Source: Bdellovibrionaceae bacterium UBA1609 (GTDB lineage Bacteria > Bdellovibrionota > Bdellovibrionia > Bdellovibrionales > UBA1609). Taken from it: 64,000 nt of DNA. The stretch is from NCBI GenBank assembly GCA_002321895.1, contig DCMZ01000003.1:585070-649069 (forward strand). The letters run 5' to 3'. Of this stretch, positions 40,448 through 50,059 are shown piece after piece. The notes below the pieces were generated by a model that searched no databases, was not told the origin of the DNA, and saw only the letters and a program-made list of their open reading frames with translations. The number at the start of each line of letters is the position of its first letter. Position 1 is the first letter of the stretch. The translations under genes and the position numbers were made by a program.

Positions 40448-41797
40448 ATGCGAAAACCATTAATTGATTCACAAGTTTTTAAGCAAAGACGAGATCTTCT
40501 AGCTAAATCTATGGAGAAGAATTCCGCATTGGTTGTGCCGGCACACCCAGAATTGATTCGCAACAATGATGTTCATCATCCCTACAGACAGAGTACAAAC
40601 ATGTTCTATCTCACTGGTTTTGAGGAAGCAGAGTCGGTGTTAGTTTTTGTTCCGGATTCTGACAAGCCGGCCACTTTGTTTGTTCGTAAAAAAGATCCCC
40701 TTAAAGAGACATGGGATGGGTTTCTCTACGGGGTGGATGGAGCCAAAGAAGCGTTTCAAGTGGATCAAACTTTTCCTATTGATGATTTGGAAGCAGAGCT
40801 GCCAAAGCTTCTTGCTGAAAGAAGCCTTTTATATTTTAGCCAAAATCACGATCCGGATTTTGATCAGACTATGAATGGAATTTTAAAGCGAGTGCGTGCC
40901 TTAAGGGGTCGAAGTGGTGAGGGCAATTTGCCGATTCATGATTCTTATCCTCTCATTGGAGAACAACGTTTGATCAAGTCGGAGTTTGAACAGGGTGAGT
41001 TGAGAAAGGCCTGTAAAATCAGTTCCGAAGCACACATTGAAGTAATTAAGGCGACTCGGCCAGGAATTAATGAGCGTGCGTTACATGGTTTGTTTATAAA
41101 AGAAATCATGCAGCGGGGAGCGGCTCGTGAGGGCTATGGAACCATTGTGGCCACGGGTAATAACGCCGTGACTTTGCATTACGTTTTTAACGATTGTGAT
41201 TTGCAAGATGGTGATGTTTTGTTGATTGATGCAGGTGCGGAGTACCACTACTACACAGGAGACATCACTCGAAGCTACCCCGTTAACGGAGAGTTTACTG
41301 GTGCCCAGAGAGATTTATATCAAGCGGTGTTACAGGTGCAAAAAGACATCATTGAGATGATTCAGCCCGGAGTTAAGTTTAATGAGTTACAAGATCAAAC
41401 TTACGAGAAACTTTTAGATGCCCTCTTGCAGCTAAAAATTTTGAAGGGCGATCGAGAAGCTCTGTTAAAAGAAAATGCGCAGAGAAAATACTACCCCCAT
41501 GGAGTGAGCCACTATTTAGGTTCTGATGTGCATGATTCGGGGACTCGAAAAGTAAATGGTGAATTTCGCCCTCTTGAAGCGGGCATGTGTTTCACGGTAG
41601 AGCCGGGGCTTTATGTGGCAGCCAATGACGAAACCGCTCCGGCAGAATTCCGCGGAATTGGAATTCGTATTGAGGATAATATTCTCGTTACGCCCACCGG
41701 ACATGAAAACATGACTCAGTCTTGCCCTAAAGAAGTGGATGACTTGGAATCTCTCATTGGCTCTGGCTCAGACATTTGGGCCGGCACGGTTTCATAA
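40448..41797 (+). CDS. pepP: Xaa-Pro aminopeptidase (M24B family)
   Basis: A metallopeptidase removing N-terminal residues before proline. The N-terminal non-catalytic domain (residues about 1-180) includes STNMFYLTGFEEAESVLVF. The dinuclear metal site is complete: Asp in LLIDAGAEYHYYTGDITRSY (both Asp), His in HGVSHYLGSDVHDSG, Glu in FTVEPGLY and Glu in GIRIEDNILV. The start is preceded by GAGGAAGA. Length (449) is standard. It follows the patatin gene by 59 bases, with an AT-rich inverted repeat (GGTTTTAA/TTAAAACC) between. Confidence 0.95.
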   Translation: MRKPLIDSQVFKQRRDLLAKSMEKNSALVVPAHPELIRNNDVHHPYRQSTNMFYLTGFEEAESVLVFVPDSDKPATLFVRKKDPLKETWDGFLYGVDGAKEAFQVDQTFPIDDLEAELPKLLAERSLLYFSQNHDPDFDQTMNGILKRVRALRGRSGEGNLPIHDSYPLIGEQRLIKSEFEQGELRKACKISSEAHIEVIKATRPGINERALHGLFIKEIMQRGAAREGYGTIVATGNNAVTLHYVFNDCDLQDGDVLLIDAGAEYHYYTGDITRSYPVNGEFTGAQRDLYQAVLQVQKDIIEMIQPGVKFNELQDQTYEKLLDALLQLKILKGDREALLKENAQRKYYPHGVSHYLGSDVHDSGTRKVNGEFRPLEAGMCFTVEPGLYVAANDETAPAEFRGIGIRIEDNILVTPTGHENMTQSCPKEVDDLESLIGSGSDIWAGTVS

Positions 41798-41868
41798 TTA
41801 CAGAGAATGTTTTGTCTGTGACTTCTCTCTTCATGCCGATATATGGAGATGAGCGATAACTTTCTTTT

Positions 41869-42609
41869 TCACCTATGATCGTGTGTCCAGTAGCCCTTTT
41901 CCAAAGCAATCTTGTGAAGTTCCAACTCGGACTCATAGATCATATGATCTTCGGGGACGGTTTGAACGGCCAATTGATAATGGCTAGCCGCCTCTAGTAA
42001 GTATATATCTCCCGAACTATTGCCAGCACAGAAAAACGGGGCTTTGTCTCCAGAGGCCTGTAAAATGGCCTCTGCTTTGCCTTGTTTCCAGGTGATGGGG
42101 CCATCTTGTTCATCGGTGATCTTACCGTCGACAACGGAAGTTTTAACCCCAAGAACCTGATCTGGTGGAATGTTGTACAGCTGGGCAGCTCCCTCGATAG
42201 CCCATTTCACACTAGCCGTTACGATGTAGGTTTTTACGGAAAGGCTTTGTAGCTTCTCCATCAAATACTGCATGGATTCGAAAACGGGGATGGGTTTGTA
42301 TTCGGTGATCTTCCTAGACCAAGTTTGAGCGTCTTCCAGAGGAACACCCTTCATCACCTGAGCGAGCCATAGATAACCCTCAGGTGGGTTGTCGCCATTT
42401 CGTAAAGACATATAATGGTCCCAGGGGTTCTCCGGAAGTTCTACCAACTTGTTGTCGATAATGTATTCAAAGTATATTTCACCTACATCGGTGTTCCATA
42501 GAGTGTTGTCCGCATCAAAGGCGGCCACTGGTTGGGCTCCCTCATCGAGTGCTTTTTGTAGTAGGGAGATGCAGGTGTCAATATTGTCCTTAGCCAGAGC
42601 CATTTGCAT
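41869..42609 (-). CDS. HAD-superfamily phosphatase (phosphoserine phosphatase-like)
   Basis: Nucleophile motif AAFDADNTLWNTDVGE (DxDxT), a cap with ADNT...YIIDNK, motif II Ser/Thr in TYIVTASVKWAIEG, Lys in TWKQGKAEAI and the acidic motif in FFCAGNSSGDIYLLEAA. The layout fits the SerB/HAD-IB subgroup. Substrate unknown. No signal peptide, so cytoplasmic. Divergent from the gene at 42737, with a weak GTCTCA motif at 42677 in the gap. Confidence 0.85.
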   Translation of the reverse strand: MQMALAKDNIDTCISLLQKALDEGAQPVAAFDADNTLWNTDVGEIYFEYIIDNKLVELPENPWDHYMSLRNGDNPPEGYLWLAQVMKGVPLEDAQTWSRKITEYKPIPVFESMQYLMEKLQSLSVKTYIVTASVKWAIEGAAQLYNIPPDQVLGVKTSVVDGKITDEQDGPITWKQGKAEAILQASGDKAPFFCAGNSSGDIYLLEAASHYQLAVQTVPEDHMIYESELELHKIALEKGYWTHDHR

Positions 42610-42736
42610 AACTTACCTCTATAGGTTCGGTGGTGATCTATGTAATTGTTATCATTTTAAGGGATAAAGGAGTAGTGTCTCAAGTCAGGAATAAAAGAAA
42701 CTTAAACTATATCTAGGGATTTGTTAGGTTAGGGTT

Positions 42737-43195
42737 ATGGAATACGAAATAAAGGTTCTCACTGAGTCCGATATAGAGATAGTGCATAACTTCGCTAAGT
42801 CCAATGCCCGTCCTGAAGGTGTGTCGGAGATGGAATTTGAAATGCAGAGTTGGTCCGCGCCCTGGAGAGAGGAATCGCTCAAGCATTATCTCCCGAACGG
42901 TTGGTGTTTTGGTTTTTATGATAAAACTACGGATAGCCTGCATGGCTTTTCTTTAGCCCAGCCTTTTTGTTTTTTTCGAGGACTCACGCAAACTTTATGG
43001 TTAGAGTATTTCTTGGGTGATTCGGAAGAGGTGAAAGAGTTGATTTTAGATACGGCCTATCGAACAGCCCGAAGCAAACACTTGCAGTCTTTGGTGATCT
43101 ACGACACCACCGACTGTAAGGAGGCTTTAGCGTCGTATAAGGCGGAAGCTCTTCAAGATCACAGTGTATTAATTAAAACCACTAAATTTAAATAG
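42737..43195 (+). CDS. Hypothetical protein, possibly GNAT-fold
   Basis: 152 residues. The opening YEIKVLTESDIEIVHNFAK, then FGFYDKTTDSLHGFSLAQP and DSEEVKELILDTAYRTARSKHLQSLVIYD resemble the strand-helix order of GNAT acetyltransferases, but the acetyl-CoA pyrophosphate loop (Q/RxxGxG/A) is not visible. It may be a degenerate family member or unrelated. Five bases separate it from glpD, so it is probably co-transcribed. Confidence 0.6.
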   Translation: MEYEIKVLTESDIEIVHNFAKSNARPEGVSEMEFEMQSWSAPWREESLKHYLPNGWCFGFYDKTTDSLHGFSLAQPFCFFRGLTQTLWLEYFLGDSEEVKELILDTAYRTARSKHLQSLVIYDTTDCKEALASYKAEALQDHSVLIKTTKFK

Positions 43196-43200
43196 GCACC

Positions 43201-44856
43201 ATGCAAGACTTCTCATACCAAACTAGGCAGATAAATATTGATCGATTTCAGCAAGAGCACTTTGATTTTGTAATCATAGGTGGAGGCATAAACGGGGCGG
43301 GTGTGGCTCGAGATGCGGCTAGCCGCGGTTTAAAAGTCGCATTGATTGAAGCGAACGATTTTGCTTCAGGGACCAGTTCCAGGTCATCCAAACTCATACA
43401 TGGAGGAGTTCGTTACTTAGAGAACTTCGAGTTTCATTTGGTGTTTGAAGCACTGAACGAACGGGCCAAGCTATTTGATATGGCTCCACACCTAGTGCAT
43501 CCCTTGAGATTTCAGATTCCTGTTTACAAACATTCTCGAGTGGGGATGTTTTTAATGGGAGTAGGAATGTGGTTGTACGATGCCCTATCCTTGTTTCGCG
43601 CACCAAAGCTACATGAACGACTTAATGCCAGTGAAAGTTTGGAGCGATTGCCCACATTAAAGTCCGATCAGCTGAAAGGTTCTTTTGTGTATTCCGATGC
43701 TTACATGGACGATGACCGATTGGTGCATGAAACGTTGCGCTCCGCTCATAGCCATGGGGCTGCTCAAGCCAACTATGTTCGGGCCATTGGCGCGGAAAAG
43801 CATCCCGATGGAAGTATCTCTGCAGTGAAATGTAAAGATCAGTTATCGGGAGCCGAGTTTACCATTCAAGGGACTCATTTCATTAGCACAGTCGGGGTTT
43901 GGACCGATGAACTCGGAGAAAATTTTTTAGCGCCCTGGAAGAAAATCATGCGTCCCTCAAAAGGTATTCACCTTACTTTTTCAAAAGACAGGCTGCCGCT
44001 AGATAACGCCGTTGTTATGGGAGCAGAAAGCCGGATTGTTTTTGGAATTCCAAGGCATGAAATGGTGATCGTGGGAACCACGGACACGGATTATGATGAG
44101 GCCTTGAGTGAAGTGCATTCTACGGCAGAGGATGTTCAGTATTTATTGAAAGTGGCGAACGAATATTTTCCGGGAGCTCAACTCACTGAAAATGATATTT
44201 TAGCTTCCTATGCAGGAGTTCGGCCCTTGGTGGATGATGGATCTAGCTCGGAAGGGAAGACCAGTCGTGAGCACACGATTATCAACGATCCTCGTAACAT
44301 CACTTTTGTGGCCGGTGGTAAATACACCACTTATCGAAATATGGCGGAAGAGACGGTGGATTCAGCGATCACATATTTGAGTTTGGATCGACAAGCTGCA
44401 TTGGGTATTTGCCAAACGAATGCGCCGCTTAATCCCCAAGTGAACGGGGCTCAGTTTCGATGGGCACAGCAGTTAATACCTGAATGGGCCCAAGCTTGGG
44501 GTAAGAGCGTGATTTTCGTGCAGGCTTTGGTCGAGCGACATGGTTTAGAGGCGGAGGAGATTTTTAAAGAATTCAATGAATCCTATCCAAATGCGGGAGA
44601 AACGGAGCTGCTCTGGCTTCTAGAACTTCGCTACGCTCTTAAAAATACAATGTGTTTGAGTTTAAGGGATTTTGTTTTGCGTAGAGTTCCCGCATTTTTG
44701 GCTTTAAAAGACAATGGCCAGAGTTATTACCGTCAGTGGGCAGAGGAAATCACTCGTGTGTTAGGTCGGGAATCTCATTCTGTGGACGAACAGCTCGACG
44801 AAATGCAGCGTCACATCAATTTAGAGTTGAAGTGGAAATCTAACCTATCGGATTGA
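43201..44856 (+). CDS. glpD: Aerobic glycerol-3-phosphate dehydrogenase (FAD)
   Basis: Oxidises glycerol 3-phosphate to dihydroxyacetone phosphate and feeds electrons to quinone. FAD-binding motif FVIIGGGINGAGVARDAASR near residue 25, then NDFASGTSSRSSKLIHGGVRYL, the GlpD hallmark, and GPLVDDG-like VRPLVDDGSSSEGKTSREH. A C-terminal helical domain (about 400-551) is present. Membrane-associated by analogy. Free glycerol or glycerophosphate from prey lipids would be a natural source, which is inference. Confidence 0.94.
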   Translation: MQDFSYQTRQINIDRFQQEHFDFVIIGGGINGAGVARDAASRGLKVALIEANDFASGTSSRSSKLIHGGVRYLENFEFHLVFEALNERAKLFDMAPHLVHPLRFQIPVYKHSRVGMFLMGVGMWLYDALSLFRAPKLHERLNASESLERLPTLKSDQLKGSFVYSDAYMDDDRLVHETLRSAHSHGAAQANYVRAIGAEKHPDGSISAVKCKDQLSGAEFTIQGTHFISTVGVWTDELGENFLAPWKKIMRPSKGIHLTFSKDRLPLDNAVVMGAESRIVFGIPRHEMVIVGTTDTDYDEALSEVHSTAEDVQYLLKVANEYFPGAQLTENDILASYAGVRPLVDDGSSSEGKTSREHTIINDPRNITFVAGGKYTTYRNMAEETVDSAITYLSLDRQAALGICQTNAPLNPQVNGAQFRWAQQLIPEWAQAWGKSVIFVQALVERHGLEAEEIFKEFNESYPNAGETELLWLLELRYALKNTMCLSLRDFVLRRVPAFLALKDNGQSYYRQWAEEITRVLGRESHSVDEQLDEMQRHINLELKWKSNLSD

Positions 44857-44930
44857 CTCTAGTTTTACTCTTAACCTAGAATTTTCAAAGACTACACTGG
44901 CTTTAACAATTTCACGAGAAGAGTCACTAC

Positions 44931-45974
44931 ATGAGTTTCATGGATAAAGTTTCAGATTATTTTTCAAATGACATTGCTATTGATTTAGGCACAGCAAACA
45001 CATTGGTATATGCAAAAGGCAGGGGCATCATTTTGGATGAACCTTCGGTTGTGGCTGTACAAAAAAATTATAGAGGCATGCAAAATCGCGTATTGGCTGT
45101 GGGTAAAGAGGCTAAGGACATGTTGGGAAGAACTCCCGGAAGTATTGTGGCCATTCGACCGATTAAAGACGGTGTTATCGCTGACTTTGAAGTTACCCAA
45201 TCTATGTTGAAATATTTTATTTCAAAATCCACTCAGCACAAAAAAGGTTTTATTCGGCCTCGAATTATCATCTGTGTGCCTTATGGTATCACACAGGTGG
45301 AAAAACGTGCTGTTAAGGAATCCGCTCATTCTGCGGGAGCCAGAGAAGTCTATTTGATCGAAGAGCCAATGGCTGCGGCGATTGGTGCGGGGTTGCCCAT
45401 CACAGAGCCGACCGGCAACATGGTCGTAGACATGGGCGGTGGTACTACGGGTGTCGCTGTAATTTCTTTGGGCGGAATTGTTTATTGTAAATCCATTAAA
45501 GTGGCCGGTGACAAGTTTGATGAAGCTTTAGTGAACTATGTTCGTCGTCAGTTCAATTTGTTGATTGGTGAAAGAACGGCTGAAAGTATTAAGATTGCCA
45601 TCGGTAATGCATATCCTTTTGAGGAAGAGCGTTCCATGGAAATCAAGGGGCGCGACCTTGTAGCTGGGGCTCCTAAAACCATCGAAATCACTTCCTCTCA
45701 GGTGAATGATGCTTTGATGGATCCATTGAGCGAAGTCGTTGATGCTGTAAGAACGGCTTTGGAAAAGACTCCTCCTGAGTTAGCGAGTGATATTGTAGAT
45801 AACGGTATTGTTCTTACTGGTGGTGGTGCTTTGTTGGCAAACTTAGATGTTCTTTTGAGAGAGAGAACAGGGCTTCCTGTTTCGATTGCGGAAGATCCTT
45901 TATCTTGTGTAGTGATGGGATCTGGAAAAGTGCTTGATGAACTAGATCTTCTTAAACAACTGACTGTGGACTGA
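44931..45974 (+). CDS. mreB: Rod-shape-determining actin-like protein MreB
   Basis: The actin-fold phosphate-binding loops are IAIDLGTANTLVYAKG, MVVDMGGGTTGVAVISLGG and NGIVLTGGGALLANLD. It has the MreB-typical IAIRPIKDGVIADF. Length (347) is standard. MreB filaments organise elongation of the cell wall. Unusually, the next gene is not mreC: a sigma-like protein follows after 6 bases, then an anti-sigma-like membrane protein and a kinase, all within overlaps, suggesting co-expression with a stress or cell-cycle signal. Confidence 0.96.
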   Translation: MSFMDKVSDYFSNDIAIDLGTANTLVYAKGRGIILDEPSVVAVQKNYRGMQNRVLAVGKEAKDMLGRTPGSIVAIRPIKDGVIADFEVTQSMLKYFISKSTQHKKGFIRPRIIICVPYGITQVEKRAVKESAHSAGAREVYLIEEPMAAAIGAGLPITEPTGNMVVDMGGGTTGVAVISLGGIVYCKSIKVAGDKFDEALVNYVRRQFNLLIGERTAESIKIAIGNAYPFEEERSMEIKGRDLVAGAPKTIEITSSQVNDALMDPLSEVVDAVRTALEKTPPELASDIVDNGIVLTGGGALLANLDVLLRERTGLPVSIAEDPLSCVVMGSGKVLDELDLLKQLTVD

Positions 45975-45980
45975 TCCTTT

Positions 45981-46433
45981 ATGGTGAATCAGCTTAAGCA
46001 GGATATCGCCAATTTTTTCTATTTTTCATTATTAAATGAAGGGGTGGCTGTCGAAGCTGCCTCCAAAACATTTTCAGAGTTACATCGACAGATCAATGTA
46101 AAGCCTGAGGACTCCGTTCAAATCATCGAAAAATCTAAAGTGATTCATGAATGCAGTATTTCTTTTAAAAAATATTTTAAACGAGCCAAGTTTGGCTCTG
46201 GGGTGAATCTAGAGGCAGGGTGGCAGTTTAACTCCAATGTGGATCAAGGTTTGTGGAGGCATTTTGTTCGAGATGCTGACGAAGATGAGTATACAGCTGT
46301 AATTTGGTCTTCCATCCTTAGGTATCCAGATGAGGATATTGCTAAAGGACTTGGGGTCACCGTTGGTACTGTAAGGCATAGGACTGGTAGAGGGCTTAGA
46401 AAGCTCGGTTCTATGTGGGGAGTGCAGGGTTAA
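45981..46433 (+). CDS. Short sigma-70-like (ECF-type) protein
   Basis: 150 residues. The C-terminal part (DEDEYTAVIWSSILRYPDEDIAKGLGVTVGTVRHRTGRGLRKLG) is a good sigma region 4 with its HTH. The N-terminus (QDIANFFYFSLLNEGVAVEAASKTFSELH) may be a short, diverged region 2. At 150 residues it is smaller than usual ECF factors (about 180-200), so core binding is uncertain, and it may be a sigma-like regulator. It lies between mreB (6 bases upstream) and a membrane protein that overlaps its stop by one base (TAATG), the usual sigma/anti-sigma arrangement. Confidence 0.75.
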   Translation: MVNQLKQDIANFFYFSLLNEGVAVEAASKTFSELHRQINVKPEDSVQIIEKSKVIHECSISFKKYFKRAKFGSGVNLEAGWQFNSNVDQGLWRHFVRDADEDEYTAVIWSSILRYPDEDIAKGLGVTVGTVRHRTGRGLRKLGSMWGVQG

Positions 46434-47446
46434 TGGCAGGAAATCGAGAGGACCAGAGTCTATTTGCAAGAGAAAGAAAGCTGAGTCGCTTTTTAGTACA
46501 AGAGATGTTGTATGATTATGTGACCGATCAATTGGATAAAGATAGGCATGCGGGCATAGCAGAGTTTTTAAAAAATGATGAAGAGTTACAAAGTGAAGAA
46601 AAATCTATTCGACAGGCTTTGGAATACTGCGAGGAATTAGGGCGAACAGAAATTTCAGAGCCCCTGTCGGATCAAATTGGAACTCAATTTAGACTTGTGC
46701 CTTGGCTGGTGGATAAATTGGGTTGGTCACAATGGCCTGATTTAGCTAAGTGGTCGGTGGAAGCCTTTGTTCTGTCTGGAGTAGTAGCTATTGTGGCCGT
46801 TTTTCTACCTTGGGATAAATTGGGATTTGAATCGTCGCAGTCCTCACCAGAAATTGTTTTACTAGAGAAAGAGGCTGTTGAGAAGCCTGCTCGACCCATT
46901 GTTGAGGAGCAAAACCTTTCAGATGTTAATAGGCCAGCCAGTCCCGATTTGATTGCCGCCGTAGAGTCAAAAAACCAACAAGTGCGTGAAAAAATAGCTC
47001 AGAAAATCAAAGAAGAGAATGTTCCTAAAGAGGTGCCGCAAGAAAAATCTGAAGAAGAAATTGCTGCCGAAAATAGAGCTAAGGCAGAAGCTCAAATTCG
47101 CTTAGAAGCATCTAAAAATAAGGAACGAGTGGTGAGTAAGCCGAAAGGGAATCCTTTTCTTTATCGTGGTTCGATTGGAGCAGTCAATTTAGATACAATA
47201 ACACCTCAGATTGCTAATGAGATAAAAAATTTAGGTGGGAAAAAGGGTGGAAAAGTAGAGATTGGATGGAGAAAACCCAATGCCTCTTATTTTCACTTTA
47301 TAGTGAACGAAGAACATCTTGGGGATATTAAAAAGATTTTTGGCCAGCACGGTGAATTGCAAATCAAGAAGACACCTCACAGAAGAGTTATGCCATCGGG
47401 TAAAATTCGATTTATCATCGAATTGAAAGATAATGACGTTAACTGA
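46433..47446 (+). CDS. Membrane-anchored anti-sigma-like protein
   Basis: The ATG overlaps the previous stop by one base (TAATG), so the two are translationally coupled. The cytoplasmic N-terminus (LVQEMLYDYVTDQLDKDRHA, then GIAEFLKNDEELQSEEKSI) looks like a zinc-less anti-sigma domain, followed by one membrane helix at about residues 100-122. A Pro/Glu/Lys-rich stalk and a C-terminal globular domain of about 90 residues (e.g. GKVEIGWRKPNASYFHF) follow outside the membrane. I recognise no family for the outer domain. Stalk plus sensor domain suggests response to an envelope signal. Confidence 0.72.
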   Translation: MAGNREDQSLFARERKLSRFLVQEMLYDYVTDQLDKDRHAGIAEFLKNDEELQSEEKSIRQALEYCEELGRTEISEPLSDQIGTQFRLVPWLVDKLGWSQWPDLAKWSVEAFVLSGVVAIVAVFLPWDKLGFESSQSSPEIVLLEKEAVEKPARPIVEEQNLSDVNRPASPDLIAAVESKNQQVREKIAQKIKEENVPKEVPQEKSEEEIAAENRAKAEAQIRLEASKNKERVVSKPKGNPFLYRGSIGAVNLDTITPQIANEIKNLGGKKGGKVEIGWRKPNASYFHFIVNEEHLGDIKKIFGQHGELQIKKTPHRRVMPSGKIRFIIELKDNDVN

Positions 47447-49416
47447 TGTCTGATTCATCAACTACATTTAAGCCAAAAATTTCTATTAGAACTGTTCTAA
47501 TCCTTATCTTTATACTGTTCTCTGTGGTGCCCTTGGGTGTTGTTACAGTCTATTCGATTTATCAATATAAAAGAGCTATAGATCAGGAGAATTATCAAAA
47601 ACTGAAATCTAGGTTCTCTGAACTAGAGAGGGAGTTGGCGAGACGCCAGAATCTTTTGCAAAAGTCTATTGATGCAAGGTCTTCCAATCGAAGATTATTC
47701 TATTACCTAATTAACAATCAATATGAGCAGACGGTTCAAATTCTCAAAGAAAATTTGATCTACGGAGAGAAACATCAAGTGGATGTATACACTCGGACAG
47801 GAGATCTATTTGCGAGGGTTAAAAAATCTAAATCTAGTGAAATTGTCGTGGTTGAGCGGGGATCTGTGGCCGGGTTTAAAGCCCCTGTCGAATTTCTAAA
47901 TGGATTTTCTGAGGATAAGTCTCGTGTAGACTACAAATATTTTGATTATAAAAAAAATGAGCTGGTTCTAAATATCTTTCAAAAAATTCTGACAGATCGA
48001 GGTCGATTGGTCGGTTACCTTCAAGAAAACGTGGTCATTAGCCAAAAGGATCTGGAGGAATTTAGGGGAAGTACCGGCTTAGTTACGTTGCTTACCGATG
48101 GTCGTTGGAATCGAATTTATTCCAATCGCTACAATGTTTTGCCTATTCTATCCGACGAGCCTGTCCTTCTCGATAAAACCCCTAAAGTCTATGCAGAGAT
48201 GGTGGCTCAAAATAAAGGTTATTCACAATTTAAAGTGAATGATGAGCCCTATGGACTTTACCTCACAGATTACACCTGGGGCGAAGACAGCATGGTGGCA
48301 GGGGTTGGTTCCTCTATCGCAAGTTCGATGGTTATTATTGAAAATGTAAATAGAGCTTTTTTTCTAGTGGTTTTAACAATTACTGGATTCTTATTTCTCA
48401 TGTGGTGGTTGTTGACTAAAAAATTCCTCTCACCCATTGATGAGTTGGTTTCAAAGATTCAGCTCATGCAAAAGCAGGAGCAGTTTGATCCCATTGAGCA
48501 ACACTCCAATACGGAGTTAGGCCTTGTAACTAAGACCTTCAATAGTATGTCTAAAGATATTATTTTTTCCCAGCAGCAACTGAAGTCCAAGGTAAATGAG
48601 TTAGAGTCAGCAAATGTGACCATTAAAAAAACACAGTCACAACTGATTCATTCGGCTAAAATGGCTAGTTTAGGGCAGCTAGTCGCCGGAGTTGCGCATG
48701 AGCTTAATAACCCTATTTCGTTTATAAGCTCAAACATGCTTCCCTTGCGGGAATATTTTCAGTCTCTCTTGTTGCTGATTAAGACCGCAGAAAAAAACCC
48801 GGACAAACTGGAAAAAGTGAAACAGGACATTGATTTCGAATTTATTAAGAAGGATTTACCGAAGGTGATTGAGTCCTGTGAAGAGGGCGCAAAACGAACG
48901 CATACTATCGTATTGGGTCTCAGAAGTTTTTCTCGCCTCGGTGAAGCCGAGCTCAAAGCGGTTCATTTGGCTGACAATATTAATAGTACGCTTCAGATAT
49001 TGGCCCCACAGCTGAAGGGTCGGATAGAAGTCGTGAAAGATTTTGAGCCCGTACCTCAAGTGACGTGTTACCCCAGTCAGTTAAACCAAGTCTTCATGAA
49101 TATCATTTCAAATGCGGCTCAGTCCGTTCAAGGCGAAGGCTCTATCTCTATTCACTTGTATGCCGAGAACGATAAGATGATTTGTATTTCTATTCGAGAT
49201 ACTGGGTCCGGTATGTCAGAGGAAACACTACAACGCATTTTTGAACCGTTTTTCACCACGAAGGAACAGGGGGTCGGTACTGGCCTGGGTCTAAGTATTT
49301 CTTTTGGGATCATTGAAAAGCATGGCGGAACCATAGTGGTCAGTAGTGAAATTGGAAAAGGTACTGAATTTTTGATTCGTTTGCCACGTACTGGACCGGC
49401 TAATATTCGAAGCTAA
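47446..49416 (+). CDS. Membrane sensor histidine kinase
   Basis: Overlaps the anti-sigma-like stop by one base (TGATG). Layout: membrane helix 1 (IRTVLILIFILFSVVPLGVV), periplasmic sensing domain of about 270 residues (probably dCache-like), helix 2 (FFLVVLTITGFLFLMWWLL), HAMP, coiled coil, HisKA (HSAKMASLGQLVAGVAHELNNP, phospho-His near residue 415), and HATPase with NQVFMNIISNAAQSV, DTGSGM and GVGTGLGLSISFGI. No receiver gene is adjacent, so the partner is elsewhere. Place in the operon suggests it works with the sigma/anti-sigma pair and mreB. Confidence 0.9.
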   Translation: MSDSSTTFKPKISIRTVLILIFILFSVVPLGVVTVYSIYQYKRAIDQENYQKLKSRFSELERELARRQNLLQKSIDARSSNRRLFYYLINNQYEQTVQILKENLIYGEKHQVDVYTRTGDLFARVKKSKSSEIVVVERGSVAGFKAPVEFLNGFSEDKSRVDYKYFDYKKNELVLNIFQKILTDRGRLVGYLQENVVISQKDLEEFRGSTGLVTLLTDGRWNRIYSNRYNVLPILSDEPVLLDKTPKVYAEMVAQNKGYSQFKVNDEPYGLYLTDYTWGEDSMVAGVGSSIASSMVIIENVNRAFFLVVLTITGFLFLMWWLLTKKFLSPIDELVSKIQLMQKQEQFDPIEQHSNTELGLVTKTFNSMSKDIIFSQQQLKSKVNELESANVTIKKTQSQLIHSAKMASLGQLVAGVAHELNNPISFISSNMLPLREYFQSLLLLIKTAEKNPDKLEKVKQDIDFEFIKKDLPKVIESCEEGAKRTHTIVLGLRSFSRLGEAELKAVHLADNINSTLQILAPQLKGRIEVVKDFEPVPQVTCYPSQLNQVFMNIISNAAQSVQGEGSISIHLYAENDKMICISIRDTGSGMSEETLQRIFEPFFTTKEQGVGTGLGLSISFGIIEKHGGTIVVSSEIGKGTEFLIRLPRTGPANIRS

Positions 49417-49420
49417 TATA

Positions 49421-50002
49421 CTACTGATCAGAAGTGCCGGTAGCTGAAGTTGTGGGAGCTGAAGAGCCTAGAAGGCGCTCGGCTTCTACATTCGGATCAT
49501 TATTTGGGTTTGTGGGTCGATCTAAATCGTAATATCCAACATGATCAGGAGTGGGGTTAAAATCAGTCACATTATTTGTGTTGAGAGCAGAGATTTGTTC
49601 TAAAGTCCCTTGCACTTGAGATTTTTCATTGCCATCCGCAGTTCGGCTTCCGTCGTCGGCTTCAACTTCTCTATTTCCGGCCTCTGAATTTGGGGGTTCA
49701 TTTGCAGCTTGGGTGTTAGGAGAAGCTTGAGCTGCTGGTTCACTCCCATTATCCTCTTTTTCATTGCTCGAGGATTCTTGTGCTTGCTCTGGACCAGCAC
49801 TAGTATCATCTGGTGTGGTTCGAGCTTCAGAACTAGAGGGATTGTCTTCATTGGGTTTGTTAAAAGAGGCGGGTCCACGGCGGACTTCGTTTTCTGCTGG
49901 GATAACTACATTGGGAAGATCAGAACCTTGCCAAAAAGTATAACCGGCGAAAGTGGCGGGAGTTAAAGTTAAAACGACAGCAGTAAAAAATAAATTTCTC
50001 AT
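49421..50002 (-). CDS. Secreted low-complexity protein
   Basis: Signal peptide (RNLFFTAVVLTLTPATFAG) and about 170 residues dominated by Ser, Glu, Asn, Pro and Ala, probably disordered, with little regular structure. Ends with TSATGTSDQ. I recognise no family. Its start faces the plus-strand gene at 50128 across a 125-base gap holding the palindrome 50060-50074, so both might share control. Codon use looks normal, unlike random frame, because a signal peptide is present and no stop interrupts 193 codons. Confidence 0.6.
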   Translation of the reverse strand: MRNLFFTAVVLTLTPATFAGYTFWQGSDLPNVVIPAENEVRRGPASFNKPNEDNPSSSEARTTPDDTSAGPEQAQESSSNEKEDNGSEPAAQASPNTQAANEPPNSEAGNREVEADDGSRTADGNEKSQVQGTLEQISALNTNNVTDFNPTPDHVGYYDLDRPTNPNNDPNVEAERLLGSSAPTTSATGTSDQ

Positions 50003-50059
50003 ATATATGTTAAGTGTAGCACGGTTCCAGGCGGGAGCTTTTAATTTTATGTCAACTGT

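Noticed and set aside
44857..44930. Promoter before mreB
   Set aside because: The 74-base gap has AT-rich parts but no acceptable -35/-10 pair with correct spacing.
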